Assembly: GCF_000686805.1 (NCBI RefSeq)
Contig: NZ_JMLP01000018.1
Span: 83,621-147,620 of the forward strand
DNA: 64,000 bases
DNA from: Bacillus sp. UNC41MFS5
GTDB lineage: Bacteria; Bacillota; Bacilli; Bacillales_B; DSM-18226
Direction of reading: 5' to 3'
Both the position numbers and the translations under genes were made by a program. This document shows positions 34,694 through 43,652 of the stretch, one piece after another. A model generated the notes under the pieces. That model was not told where the DNA came from and did no database searches. It worked only from the letters and a program-made list of their open reading frames with translations. Positions within the stretch are counted from its first letter, which is position 1; each line of letters begins with the position of its first letter.

Positions 34694-35719
34694 ATGAATT
34701 ATATAAATAGAAAGATGGTATTTCCAGAGAATGGGGACTTGGCTGTTGAAGCGCGTGGACTTGTTAAAACGTTTGGCGATAACCGTGCTGTTGATGGGGT
34801 AAATTTGAACGTACGTGCAGGTACTATCTATGGTGTGCTGGGTCCCAATGGAGCAGGGAAAACTACCACAATCAGAATGCTGGCAACGCTTTTACGATCA
34901 GACGAGGGTTCAGCAAGAATCTTTGGACACGATGTAGTGAAAGAAGCACAGATAGTACGTCAACTAATTGGAGTGACTGGCCAGTACGCATCGGTAGACG
35001 AGTCCCTAAGTGCAACGGAGAATTTAGTCATCTTTTCTCGACTGTTAGGACTAGGACGTGCAGAGTCAAAGCGTAAGGCAAACGAGTTGTTAGAGGAATT
35101 TGGTTTAACAGAAGCTGCAAAACGTCCTTTGAAAAATTTCTCTGGTGGTATGCGTCGCAGATTAGATTTAGCGGCAAGTCTCATTACACAGCCACCGCTT
35201 ATCTTCTTGGATGAGCCGACGACTGGACTGGATCCACGGACACGTAATCAAATGTGGGAGACCATCCGCCGATTGGTAAAGATGGGGTCAACGGTATTGT
35301 TAACAACGCAGTACTTACAAGAGGCAGATGAACTTGCTGATAGGATAGCTGTTATCGATCGTGGCAGAGTTGTCGCAGAAGGAACTGTGGACGAATTGAA
35401 AGCGTCAGTGGGGAACTCATCGTTACAATTGAGAATAATAAATACAAAAGATATGGAGAACGCTCGTCAAACGGTTGAACGGGTACTCAAAGTTCAGTCG
35501 AATGTGACGTCCGAAGGCGGGAAGATTATTGCACCAATGGCGGATGCTAATACAGTGACTGACTTACTTATCGCCTTCCGTGAGTCAGGAATCCAATTGG
35601 CTGAGTTGAGTGTGCAAAAACCAACACTCGATGAAGTTTTTTTGAACCTTACTGGTCATGGTGTAGAAGACACATCAAAATTGCCTGGTGAACCGGTAGA
35701 AGAGGGGGTAGGCATATGA
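34694..35719 (+). CDS. ABC transporter ATP-binding protein, DrrA (daunorubicin resistance) family
   Basis: 341 residues. Walker A GPNGAGKTT (about 50), a Q-loop region, the signature LKNFSGGMRRRLDLAASL and Walker B LIFLDEPTTGLD, then the DrrA-type C-terminal extension of ~90 residues ending HGVEDTSKLPGE. The start is ATG 34694 after GAGGAGG; an in-frame TTG at 34679 overlaps that site. The stop overlaps the permease ATG by four bases. It powers drug or lipid efflux with the permease at 35716. Confidence 0.94.
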   Translation: MNYINRKMVFPENGDLAVEARGLVKTFGDNRAVDGVNLNVRAGTIYGVLGPNGAGKTTTIRMLATLLRSDEGSARIFGHDVVKEAQIVRQLIGVTGQYASVDESLSATENLVIFSRLLGLGRAESKRKANELLEEFGLTEAAKRPLKNFSGGMRRRLDLAASLITQPPLIFLDEPTTGLDPRTRNQMWETIRRLVKMGSTVLLTTQYLQEADELADRIAVIDRGRVVAEGTVDELKASVGNSSLQLRIINTKDMENARQTVERVLKVQSNVTSEGGKIIAPMADANTVTDLLIAFRESGIQLAELSVQKPTLDEVFLNLTGHGVEDTSKLPGEPVEEGVGI

Positions 35720-36531
35720 AAAACAATACGGTGGAGATGGTTTCTAATCGCCAATTAAAAAATAACACGAGCATCGGTCAAACAGTACGTAACTCGTTTA
35801 CAATGGCCTATCGAGGTTTATTGAAAATTCGTCGAACACCAGAACAATTGTTTGACGTTACACTCCAGCCAATCATTTTCACGCTGATGTTTACTTACAT
35901 TTTTGGCGGGGCTATCTCTGGGAACGTACAGAACTATTTACCAGTCATTATTCCTGGAATCCTGGTTCAAACGGTGATTTCAACCTCCATTGTCACGGGC
36001 GTCCAACTGCGTGAGGACATGGATAAAGGCGTGTTTGATCGATTTAAGTCATTGCCGATTGCACGTATTGCTCCATTAGCAGGAGCATTGTTGGCAGATA
36101 ACATTCGGTACGCCATTGCCACTGTGCTTACATTTGTTATGGGATATATTATGGGGTATAGACCTGATGGAGGTCTAGGTTATGTCGCAATCGCTGGCCT
36201 ACTTGTGATTGTGTGCTCTTGGGCAATTAGCTGGATTTTTGCCTTCTTCGGTGTGATTGCACGTACGGCTTCAAGCGTACAAGGAATCTCGATGCTAGTG
36301 CTGTTCCCACTTACTTTCCTTTCTAATGCTTTTGTTCCAGTTGAAACAATGCCAAATTGGCTTCAGTGGTTCGTGAAGTTCAACCCAGTTTCGCATCTTG
36401 TGACAGCTGTCAGAGAACTTGCCAATTCTGGAACCATTGGTATGGATTTCAGCATCTCCCTTATTGGTTCTGCTGTTATTGTAGCGATCTTTGCACCTAT
36501 CACAGTACGTGCATATATGCGCCGAGCATAG
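35716..36531 (+). CDS. ABC-2 type permease, DrrB family
   Basis: A 271-residue membrane protein with about six helices. It has the DrrB N-terminus RRTPEQLFDVTLQPIIFTLMFTYIFGG and the ABC-2 signature segment VQGISMLVLFPLTFLSNAFVPVETMP followed by LQWFVKFNPVSHLV. The ATG overlaps the ATPase stop (GTGA-type junction after GAGGGGGT). With the ATPase it forms an exporter that may be controlled by the adjacent two-component system. The substrate is unknown. Confidence 0.93.
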   Translation: MKNNTVEMVSNRQLKNNTSIGQTVRNSFTMAYRGLLKIRRTPEQLFDVTLQPIIFTLMFTYIFGGAISGNVQNYLPVIIPGILVQTVISTSIVTGVQLREDMDKGVFDRFKSLPIARIAPLAGALLADNIRYAIATVLTFVMGYIMGYRPDGGLGYVAIAGLLVIVCSWAISWIFAFFGVIARTASSVQGISMLVLFPLTFLSNAFVPVETMPNWLQWFVKFNPVSHLVTAVRELANSGTIGMDFSISLIGSAVIVAIFAPITVRAYMRRA

Positions 36532-36674
36532 ACATAAAATTTCGTGTCATTCTCTAATTAATAGATTGTATAACAGCTTCGGGGGCAGGTCTGAATTGCG
36601 AAAATGCAAAATATGGTAAATTTTTATTATGGTCAAATTCAAAACGTGAAGAGCTAAAAATAGGAAAATGCAAA

Positions 36675-36706
36675 AAGTAAGAGCAACGAGCGCTCTTACT
36701 TTTTTC
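36675..36706 (+). terminator. Terminator of the ABC exporter operon
   Basis: AGTAAGAGC and GCTCTTACT pair, followed by T6, about 145 bases after the permease stop. Confidence 0.85.
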
Positions 36707-36715
36707 GTGTGATCA

Positions 36716-36774
36716 TGGGGACGGTTCTGATGGTACACAATCATCATAATAAGCCATGAGAACCGTCCTTGTGG
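36716..36774. repeat. GACGGTTCT hairpin repeat, copy A
   Basis: GGGGACGGTTCT ... AGAACCGTCCTTGTGG inverted repeat, closely matching 54681-54738 and 63431-63487. No coding content. Confidence 0.75.
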
Positions 36775-36952
36775 TATTTTCAATGTTGATGAAGGACTTT
36801 GGGTTAACGAAAGAGAAGATATAAGATTATTGAAATAACTAAAAGAAGTTAAAACTGAATGAAAATGGTAAAAATAAGTAGGAATGATAACTAAACTTTA
36901 CACAATAATTTTGGTCACATTCTTGTTGAATACAAATTAAGGAGGAAGAACT

Positions 36953-37870
36953 ATGTCGAAAACAAATCAAAAAATCGTTCCGCATTTATGGTATGGCAAG
37001 GAGGCAAAAGAAGCAGCCGAGTTTTACACTTCCATATTCCCAGACTCAAAGATTGCGAATGTAACAACAATCCACGATACTCCATCAGGCGACTCCGATA
37101 TTGTTTCGTTTGAAATTTGGGGGCAGAAGTTCATGGCAATCAGCGCAGGGCCTCATTTCAAGCTCAATCCATCGGTATCTTTCATCGTAAATTTTGACCC
37201 TTCACGAGAAAAGGACGCGGGAGAAAAATTACAAGCGGTTTGGGACAAATTGTCCGAAGGTGGCGCAGCCTTAATGCCACTTGATAAGTACCCGTTCAGT
37301 GAGAAGTTTGGCTGGATTCAGGATAAGTATGGTTTGTCCTGGCAGTTAATGCTTACCAATCCAGAAGGCGAAGAGCGTCCCCCATTAGTGCCGTCTCTTT
37401 TGTTTGTCGGTGATAATTGCGGGAGAGCGGAAGAGGCAATTAACTTTTATTTATCGGTATTTAAGAACTCAAAGCAGGGACTTATCGCTCGCTATCCTAA
37501 AGGCATGGAACCTGACAAAGAAGGAACCATTATGTTCTCTGATTATAGCTTAGAAAATCAGTGGTTTTCCGCAATGGATAGCGCGCATAAGCACAATTTC
37601 AGTTTTAGCGAGGCATTTTCATTTATGGTATATTGTGAAACACAAGAAGAGATTGATTACTACTGGGAAAGGCTCTCTGCCGTTCCTGAAGCCGAGCAAT
37701 GCGGCTGGCTGAAAGATCAGTTTGGTCTATCCTGGCAGATTGTACCAACTGAGATGGACAAGATGATGAGTAAAGGCACTCCAGAGCAACTTGCCCGCCT
37801 AACGGAAGCATTTCTTAAAATGAAGAAATTTGATCTTGCGAAATTAAAAGAAGCATACAAGGGAGAATAA
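36953..37870 (+). CDS. Tandem VOC/PhnB-like (glyoxalase superfamily) protein
   Basis: A 305-residue cytosolic protein made of two copies of the PhnB-type '3-demethylubiquinone methyltransferase-like' VOC domain. Copy 1 is about 6-135 ([25 protein letters not shown], then [15 protein letters not shown]). Copy 2 is about 143-280 ([26 protein letters not shown], then [16 protein letters not shown]). Most relatives have one copy of ~150 residues. The ATG follows AAGGAGG. Substrate unknown. The DUF4256 gene follows 81 bp downstream. Confidence 0.9.
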   Translation: MSKTNQKIVPHLWYGKEAKEAAEFYTSIFPDSKIANVTTIHDTPSGDSDIVSFEIWGQKFMAISAGPHFKLNPSVSFIVNFDPSREKDAGEKLQAVWDKLSEGGAALMPLDKYPFSEKFGWIQDKYGLSWQLMLTNPEGEERPPLVPSLLFVGDNCGRAEEAINFYLSVFKNSKQGLIARYPKGMEPDKEGTIMFSDYSLENQWFSAMDSAHKHNFSFSEAFSFMVYCETQEEIDYYWERLSAVPEAEQCGWLKDQFGLSWQIVPTEMDKMMSKGTPEQLARLTEAFLKMKKFDLAKLKEAYKGE

Positions 37871-37951
37871 GGACACAGGCTATGCTACATATTTGGAAGA
37901 TTTATTGAGTATGAAGACACGAAAAATACTTAAAACAAAGGGGAAACTAAT

Positions 37952-38518
37952 ATGATAAAGACAAACGTGGAGTTGTCTCTCGAGCAATGTGAGGAATTAC
38001 TAAAAACTTTGAAAGCCCGTTTTGAGAAGAACATGAACCGACATGAAGGTCTTGAATGGGCTGAAGTACAAACTAGGCTCGAAGTTAATCCTGAAAAAAT
38101 GTGGTCGCTCAGTGAAATGGAAGGAACTGGCGGTGAACCGGATGTGGTTGGCCATGATCAAAAGACGGGCGAATACATTTTTTATGATTGTTCAGCGGAA
38201 AGCCCTAAGGGTCGCAGAAGTTTTTGCTACGACCGTGAAGCGCTGGAGTCAAGGAAACAACATAAACCAGAAAATACCGCGATTGATTTAGCCACTGCCA
38301 TGGGTATTGAACTTTTAACGGAAGAACAATACCGGGAGCTGCAGAAACTTGGAAAGTTCGATCTGAAAACATCAAGCTGGGTGCAAACACCCGCTAATAT
38401 TAGAAAACTTGGCGGGGCCATCTTTTGTGATCGTCGCTACGATACTGTCTTTGTGTACCACAATGGAGCAGATTCCTACTATGCTGCAAGGGGTTTCCGT
38501 GGCTCGCTTAGGGTCTAA
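37952..38518 (+). CDS. DUF4256 family protein
   Basis: 188 residues matching the DUF4256 family along its length: LLKTLKARFEKNMNRHEGLEW, EMEGTGGEPDVVGHD, YIFYDCSAESPKGRRSFCYDREAL, LGKFDLKTSSWVQTP and the C-terminal RGFRGSLRV. Cytosolic, no membrane segments, function unknown. The ATG follows AAAGGGG. Probably co-transcribed with the VOC gene upstream. A strong terminator follows. Confidence 0.92.
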   Translation: MIKTNVELSLEQCEELLKTLKARFEKNMNRHEGLEWAEVQTRLEVNPEKMWSLSEMEGTGGEPDVVGHDQKTGEYIFYDCSAESPKGRRSFCYDREALESRKQHKPENTAIDLATAMGIELLTEEQYRELQKLGKFDLKTSSWVQTPANIRKLGGAIFCDRRYDTVFVYHNGADSYYAARGFRGSLRV

Positions 38519-38545
38519 ATTTTGCACAGACAGCTTCATATAAAA

Positions 38546-38580
38546 GCATCCCCAGGCTTTGATTAGCCTGGGGATGTTTT
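38546..38580. terminator. Terminator between DUF4256 and the small Spo0E-like gene
   Basis: CATCCCCAGGCT and AGCCTGGGGATG form a perfect stem followed by TTTT. It ends where the minus strand small gene stops. Confidence 0.92.
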
Positions 38581-38755
38581 ATCTATCTAAATAGTGATTG
38601 TACATTTCTAAGCATTCTAGCAGTTCGGTTCTATATACCATTAATGCTTTTTTTATCGTTTCGTTATGAGTGTTAGTCAGTTCATGGTTGCATTTCTCTA
38701 ATTCCATCGACTTAATCACGGTAAGTTCGTTATATATATTTATTAGGTTGTTCAT
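38579..38755 (-). CDS. Small Spo0E-like protein (58 aa)
   Basis: Reads MNNLINIYNELTV ... HNETIKKALMVYRTELLECLEMYNHYLDR. The two-helix length and the pattern N-x-E-T-I ... E-L-x-E-x-L-x-x-Y resemble Spo0E-type phosphatases, although the SQELD motif is not conserved (R-T-E-L-L here). The ATG at 38755 has GGAG 12-14 bases upstream. It ends at the terminator stem. Call moderate: it may be an inactive or divergent member. Confidence 0.6.
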   Translation of the reverse strand: MNNLINIYNELTVIKSMELEKCNHELTNTHNETIKKALMVYRTELLECLEMYNHYLDR

Positions 38756-38863
38756 GTCCCCGATACTCCAACTCCTCTAGCAAACTTTTTTATGTTTAAA
38801 CTCACTTTTTCTAATAGAATTGACACTTTTTCTGTTTTTTATACTAGACATTGGGGGGCATTC

Positions 38864-39904
38864 TCAAGTTAATTTAACGCGATAGGAACGCATGGCTTCT
38901 AGAGTCCCCTCATATTCAAAGATACCTTTTTCGATTAATTTTCTAAGCCGGTATTCCAAAAAGTCATCTCCGACATATTGTTCTATACGACCGTAGACTT
39001 CCCCGATTATTCGCAAGGCTGGAATAAATACTTTTTTCTTTCGCTTGCCCTGTACTTTTTGGGCCATTTCAATGATAAATTCATCAAAATAATCTTCTGA
39101 AACATTCTTTATTTCTCCATTTTCCCATAATCTTAACGTTCCATCGTGTTTTGATAAAGATAACCACTGATTTTCAAATTGATTTCGTTCCACCTCTGTT
39201 AAACATATTTGATTTTCCTGTCCATATTTGAATATGGCACGTAATTCTTCTGAAGGAATCTCACCAGAATGTAAGGGGGTATATTTTTTCGCTTTCGCCT
39301 TAAACAATTCACTATAAAGCTTGGTTGTATTAAAGATAGTAATTGGGTTTGTTCTTTCCCTTAACAAGAACAATACAAAAAGAAGACCGGTTTGTTCATG
39401 GGCATTGTCACAAACCCAGATGTTAATGGGCACTTCTTTAGGTATAGAATGAATTTGAATAAAAGCCTTTTGAATTTCTTCTATATATTCTTCTACCTCT
39501 TCTTCGAGGCCGCGTAAGCTGCTTTTTATCCATTCATATCTTTTTTGTTGGCCACTCTCATTATGTAAATTCGTGATTGGTGCAACGGCAAAATTGTCAT
39601 GAATCGAAATGACAGGCTCTTCTTTATGTATCCCCATCTCTTTTAGAATCGGCTTTAAATATTGGTATCCAAAGGTGATATGTACTTTTTGATAATTACC
39701 TTCACGATCAAAAGTGGTAATCGGGTCCTGTGGATATAAAATATGGTTGTATATTTCTTTCATATGATTTGAAAATTCAACAGCTGTGTATTCTTTACAT
39801 TCCAATAGACTCGTATTCAAGAGAATATGGTATAAATACGATCTTACTTCACGTTCAGGTAAGTCCTTGACTATTTTTTTTAACTCTTCGATAGGCAATT
39901 CCAT
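38864..39904 (-). CDS. DUF1835 / DUF3658 domain protein
   Basis: 346 residues. An N-terminal helical region (1-65) is followed by a DUF1835-type alpha/beta domain (KVHITFGYQYLKPILKEMG ... VISIHDNFAVAPITNL, then INIWVCDNAHEQTGLLFVLFLL, about 70-190) and a DUF3658-like C-terminal domain (LTEVERNQFENQWLSLSKHDGTLRLWENGEI ... IIGEVYGRIEQYVGDDFLEYRLRKLIEKG). Cytosolic; function not established. The ATG follows TGAGGGA. Expressed alone. Confidence 0.88.
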   Translation of the reverse strand: MELPIEELKKIVKDLPEREVRSYLYHILLNTSLLECKEYTAVEFSNHMKEIYNHILYPQDPITTFDREGNYQKVHITFGYQYLKPILKEMGIHKEEPVISIHDNFAVAPITNLHNESGQQKRYEWIKSSLRGLEEEVEEYIEEIQKAFIQIHSIPKEVPINIWVCDNAHEQTGLLFVLFLLRERTNPITIFNTTKLYSELFKAKAKKYTPLHSGEIPSEELRAIFKYGQENQICLTEVERNQFENQWLSLSKHDGTLRLWENGEIKNVSEDYFDEFIIEMAQKVQGKRKKKVFIPALRIIGEVYGRIEQYVGDDFLEYRLRKLIEKGIFEYEGTLEAMRSYRVKLT

Positions 39905-40383
39905 TTTATTCCCTCATTTCTTAACTGGACAGTTCTTGCAAGCAACGGTAACTTTATTATTGATTAGATCTCCTTCAGGAAGTCCCTCAAAATAATAAAT
40001 ATCAGTTGAAAAAAGGCAGGTGTTATCCTAACGGGTTCCGTATCCTATCGCAAACATCAGGAGTCAGCCTTTTTTAGTTTTTATATTTCGACATTTTTCT
40101 GCATTTTAAGTAGTGTAACAAAATACATAAGAGATTAGAATCATAAAAAGTTTGTTGATTTTATTGACTTTGCCAGTCATTACCGTTGCTAGTGAGTATA
40201 TTAATTTTTGTTAAGTTGAGAATTTGTCAAATCTTGACCTTTTTTTTAGCTTTAATAACTTTCATATTGTTTGTAAAATATAAAAAAGTCAAAAAACATT
40301 TGTAGGAATAACTAAATGAAATTGGATTTATTAGTGAAGTGGAATGAATGAAAAGTTAGAATTATAAAAGGAGAAAGAACAAA
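39905..40383. other. Intergenic region with a possible long-range hairpin
   Basis: AAAAAGGC near 40010 and GCCTTTTTT near 40067-40075 could pair around a ~50-base insert that holds two copies of TATCCTA. I see no gene with a start and ribosome binding site. Confidence 0.35.
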
Positions 40384-40518
40384 ATGTACAAGTATACAAT
40401 CTATGTAACACATAAAGGTAAAGTTTATCAAACCAACGTAATAGCTACCAAAAACCAAACAGAAGAAGAAGTTTATCGTATAGCAAAAGAACAAGTTCTT
40501 AAACAATGGGAAAATTAA
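40384..40518 (+). CDS. BA3454-family small stress-response protein (44 aa)
   Basis: MYKYTIYVTHKGKVYQTNVI opens the protein, followed by a helical C-terminus (TEEEVYRIAKEQVLKQWEN). This matches the BA3454 stress-response peptide family of Bacillus in length and pattern. The ATG at 40384 follows AAAAGGAGAAAG. The frame stays open for 25 codons after the TAA (to 40596), which may be chance or a relic of a longer form. Confidence 0.85.
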   Translation: MYKYTIYVTHKGKVYQTNVIATKNQTEEEVYRIAKEQVLKQWEN

Positions 40519-40633
40519 ATAAGAGATTCTGGGATTAAGAGGATTGAATATCCCGCTGCCAATAGCGGATTTGGAGGATATTATAAAGAATACTAATTAT
40601 ATATAAATTATAATAAGAGGAGTTGGTGGGTTT

Positions 40634-40792
40634 ATGAAGAATACTAATAACCTTACTATAGAGGAGTTGGAAAGACGTATTGCTCATTTTGAGGATCGTC
40701 TTACAGATTTTATTATTACCGAGGAACAAAGAGAGTTAATCAAAGAAAGCTTAAGGGGACTAAAGAACGCTAAAGAGCGCAAGGCTTCCTAA
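40634..40792 (+). CDS. Small charged helical protein (52 aa)
   Basis: ATG at 40634, preceded by AAGAGGAG about 12 bases upstream. The sequence is almost entirely helical and charged (LTIEELERRIAHFEDRL, EEQRELIKESLRGLKNAKERK). A strong terminator follows at 40823. No family recognised. Confidence 0.65.
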   Translation: MKNTNNLTIEELERRIAHFEDRLTDFIITEEQRELIKESLRGLKNAKERKAS

Positions 40793-40822
40793 ACTTTTTA
40801 AATAAAATAATACATATAAATT

Positions 40823-40870
40823 AAAAGGCGAATTAGACACATGTAGATATGTGTTCTAATTCGCTTTTTT
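40823..40870 (+). terminator. Terminator after the 52-aa gene
   Basis: AAAAGGCGAATTAGACACAT and ATGTGTTCTAATTCGCTTTT pair almost fully, followed by a T-run. Confidence 0.92.
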
Positions 40871-41060
40871 TCGTAGTTCGACCCCTTTCAATTAGAAAGG
40901 AGCGATTAACTGGATACTAAAATGCTTCTTAAAATGAAATGCTGCTGTCACATCGGAATAATATGTTTGAAATAATTCCCCCTTATAATATATATGATTG
41001 CAAGTATAGAATTTTGGATGTCCTTTAGTAAGGAATATTCAATAGAAAGGGAGTGTTTCA

Positions 41061-41663
41061 ATGGATTTATGCACAAATTGTGGTGAAAAATTAAATGAAT
41101 CTAGTAAATTCTGTCCAAACTGCGGTACGAAGCTTGCAATAGATCAAAAGAACATGCCCTCAACCCCAGAAACGCGCATTGATATAAAGAAAAATCGTTC
41201 AAAAACGAGATTATTAGTTGGAGTCGGATCGCTTATAGGATTGATGCTTGTTATAAGCGTTACCCTAATAGCAAAAGATTTTTATAAGCCTGAACCTAAA
41301 TCGAATGTAGCAGCAACAAAAACGGTTGAACAATCAAAAGATAAAGAGGTAGAAAATAAAGATCAAGCTAGTCATGACACTGAACAAGAAAGTTCCAATC
41401 TTTCCTCTTCAGAATATATATTGCCTGCAAGTGATCAGAGTGTAATGAGTGAGGGAGACGTTGCTAATCTTACAAAAGGGCAGCTGCGTATCGCCAGAAA
41501 TGAGATCTACGCTCGTCATGGGTATGTTTTTAACTCGGAGGATTTACAAACCTATTTTTCGAGTAAGTCATGGTATCATCCAGACGATGCCTTTGATGGC
41601 TCTTTAAATGAAGTAGAAAAAGAAAATGTAAACTTCATAAAAGCGAGAGAGGATAGTCTTTAG
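41061..41663 (+). CDS. Zinc-ribbon membrane protein with extracytoplasmic YARHG domain
   Basis: 200 residues. A four-cysteine zinc ribbon (CTNCGEKLNESSKFCPNCG, 4-22), a basic stretch, one transmembrane helix (about 50-70), a charged disordered linker, and a C-terminal YARHG domain (ARNEIYARHGYVFNSEDLQTYF, about 145-195) outside the membrane. This architecture is common in Firmicutes and is thought to sense or bind cell-envelope material; the precise role is unknown. The ATG follows AAAGGGAG. Confidence 0.92.
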   Translation: MDLCTNCGEKLNESSKFCPNCGTKLAIDQKNMPSTPETRIDIKKNRSKTRLLVGVGSLIGLMLVISVTLIAKDFYKPEPKSNVAATKTVEQSKDKEVENKDQASHDTEQESSNLSSSEYILPASDQSVMSEGDVANLTKGQLRIARNEIYARHGYVFNSEDLQTYFSSKSWYHPDDAFDGSLNEVEKENVNFIKAREDSL

Positions 41664-41667
41664 CTCG

Positions 41668-41703
41668 TAAGATGTCGTGAAAATGTTTTCCGACATCTTT
41701 TTT
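41668..41703 (+). terminator. Terminator after the YARHG gene
   Basis: AAGATGTCG and CGACATCTT pair around a 13-base loop, ending in T6. Confidence 0.88.
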
Positions 41704-41741
41704 GGTAGAATTAAGCCAAAAGTAAACTAGGGGGAAATGTC

Positions 41742-42428
41742 GTGCTACTTGAATTTATTGCCGTCACGGTTGAGGATGCCGTATTAATTGAAAAATCAGG
41801 AGCAGACCGAATTGAGCTTGTTTCGGGCTTAACAGAGGGTGGGTTAACGCCGAGTTATGGGTTGATTGAAAAAGTAGTTTCGAGTGTTCGTATTCCGATA
41901 AATGTCATGGTGAGACCGCATAGTCAATCATTTTGCTATTCGAAAGACGACCTCGCCATCATGAAAAATGACATTCGTATCATTCGCTCGCTGGGGGTAA
42001 ACGGGGTCGTATTGGGAATGTTGGATGAGGAAGGAAATATTGAATACGGTCAGCTTGAGGAACTCTTAACGGAAACAGGTGATATGGAGGTAACCTTTCA
42101 TCGCGCCATCGATAGTTCAAGGAATCCACTCGAAGCAGCAGAAAAATTGGATCAATATAAGGCAATCAATACGATTTTAACATCGGGCGGTTACGGTAAC
42201 TGGCCTACACGGCTTGAGATGCTAGTGAAGATGAAGAATCGTTGTAAGAATACGGATATACTAATCGGGAGCGGGTTGACAAAGGAAAATATCCTAGAAG
42301 TTCATGAACTTGTGGGTACCGGTTTCTATCATTTCGGATCAGCCGTTCGCAAAGAAAATAGTGTGCTTCAGAGTGTTTCGTTAGAAAAAGCCACTGAAAT
42401 CATTCATCTTCTGAAGAAAAAGGGGTGA
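41742..42428 (+). CDS. cutC: CutC family copper homeostasis protein
   Basis: A 228-residue TIM-barrel protein with the CutC features: N-terminal LEFIAVTVEDAV, GADRIELVSGLTEGGLTPS, INVMVRPH, VLGMLDEEGNID-like segment, VTFHRAID, and ILTSGG. The starting codon is GTG, six bases after GGGGGAAA. CutC was named for copper tolerance, but its catalytic role is not settled. It stands alone between two terminators. Confidence 0.94.
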   Translation: MLLEFIAVTVEDAVLIEKSGADRIELVSGLTEGGLTPSYGLIEKVVSSVRIPINVMVRPHSQSFCYSKDDLAIMKNDIRIIRSLGVNGVVLGMLDEEGNIEYGQLEELLTETGDMEVTFHRAIDSSRNPLEAAEKLDQYKAINTILTSGGYGNWPTRLEMLVKMKNRCKNTDILIGSGLTKENILEVHELVGTGFYHFGSAVRKENSVLQSVSLEKATEIIHLLKKKG

Positions 42429-42509
42429 GGCCCTCGCCTTAACGGGTTCTCTTTTAAACTATTTGGAAGTTTTGTTGAACAAGTTGTAAATTTAACATTT
42501 TAAAGTTAG

Positions 42510-42545
42510 AGCATTTCTTTGTAATGAGAAATGCTTTTTATTTTT
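42510..42545 (+). terminator. Terminator after cutC
   Basis: AGCATTTCT and AGAAATGCT pair around an 8-base loop, with a T-rich tail. Confidence 0.82.
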
Positions 42546-42604
42546 GTCAGAAATTAAAAGGATAATTCAATAACAATAATAATACAATAAAATACGATAT
42601 GAAT

Positions 42605-42621
42605 TTATTGTAATACGATAA
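42605..42621. promoter_or_regulatory. Candidate operator of the DUF2975/XRE operon
   Basis: TTATTGTAATACGATAA is an imperfect inverted repeat 48 bases before the first DUF2975 gene, and a second AATACGATA occurs just upstream. A likely binding site for the XRE regulator encoded at 43653, by position. Confidence 0.4.
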
Positions 42622-42668
42622 ATTATGTGCTAAAATCATGTTGCCATTAAATAAGTGAGGTGTTTTAA

Positions 42669-43139
42669 ATGAATGTTAAACGAGGTTCAACCACTTTCTT
42701 AAAGGTAATTATTTTTCTGGCTGGAATTGCAGTGCTTGCTTTGTGTATCTATTGGCTGCCTGAGATAGTCGTTAGAGATGCAAGGGTACATCCAGATACG
42801 GCTTACTTTCTAATCCCCTTTTTAGTATGTGCATACGGATTCTGTATTACGTTTGCTGTTGTGTTGTATCAAGCATTTAAACTATTAACCTATATCGAAA
42901 GGAACAATGCTTTCTCTGAGTTATCCCTTAAATCTTTAAAGGTTATAAAGAAATGTACTTTTGCAGTCATTTTCTTCATTGTGTTAGGGATAGTAACCTT
43001 AATGGCGTTTGCTAAAGTTACAGGTGACGATGCAGCAGGTCCAATATCACTAAGTCTAATGGGTATTTTAGTGACAAGTACTGTTGCAGCTTTTGTAAGT
43101 GTTCTTCAAATACCAATTAAAAATTTCTTGAAAAAATGA
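42669..43139 (+). CDS. DUF2975 family membrane protein (YoaS-like)
   Basis: 156 residues with four predicted helices (about 10-29, 45-70, 92-113, 124-146), the DUF2975 arrangement, including LYQAFKLLTYIERNNAFSELSLKSLKVIKKC between helices 2 and 3. The ATG follows GTGAGGTG. It is followed by a paralog and an XRE regulator, the yoaS-yozG organisation of B. subtilis. Function unknown. Confidence 0.88.
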   Translation: MNVKRGSTTFLKVIIFLAGIAVLALCIYWLPEIVVRDARVHPDTAYFLIPFLVCAYGFCITFAVVLYQAFKLLTYIERNNAFSELSLKSLKVIKKCTFAVIFFIVLGIVTLMAFAKVTGDDAAGPISLSLMGILVTSTVAAFVSVLQIPIKNFLKK

Positions 43140-43162
43140 AGTAAAAATGTGAGGTGTTTATT

Positions 43163-43642
43163 TTGAGAGAAGTCACAACATTGTTTTTAAAAATAGCTGT
43201 TTTTATTATAGGACTACTGGTTCTTGCTTTATGTATATTTTTAGTGCCCCAAATAGCGAATTTCGCCGCAAAATTGTATCCAAATATTGCTCCAATGAAA
43301 TATCTCGTTTTCATCTTGATGTATGGAGCCGCCGTGCCTTTTTACTTTGCTCTGTATCAGGCTTTCAACCTTTTACGGTACATTGACGAGAACACAGCGT
43401 TCTCGGAATTATCTGTAAAGGCGTTAAAGAACATAAAGTATTGTGCGATTACAATCAGTGGTTTGTATGTAATAGGTATGCCACTCTTTCGTTTTATAGC
43501 GAGGAAAGTTGACCCTCCTATTGGATTAATAGCACTTATCATCATATTTGCTTCTTTGGTTATCGCCGTTTTTGCTGCTATCCTCCAACGGCTTCTACAA
43601 GAAGCGATTAACATAAAATCAGAAAATGATTTGACGGTCTGA
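43163..43642 (+). CDS. DUF2975 family membrane protein, second copy (YoaS-like)
   Basis: A 159-residue paralog of the upstream protein, with the same four helices and a conserved loop LYQAFNLLRYIDENTAFSELSVKALKNIKYC. The start is TTG at 43163, six bases after GAGGTG; the in-frame GTG at 43154 falls inside that site. The stop is 10 bp before the XRE gene. The tandem copy suggests a heteromeric membrane complex. Confidence 0.87.
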   Translation: MREVTTLFLKIAVFIIGLLVLALCIFLVPQIANFAAKLYPNIAPMKYLVFILMYGAAVPFYFALYQAFNLLRYIDENTAFSELSVKALKNIKYCAITISGLYVIGMPLFRFIARKVDPPIGLIALIIIFASLVIAVFAAILQRLLQEAINIKSENDLTV

Positions 43643-43652
43643 GGTGGAGGAT

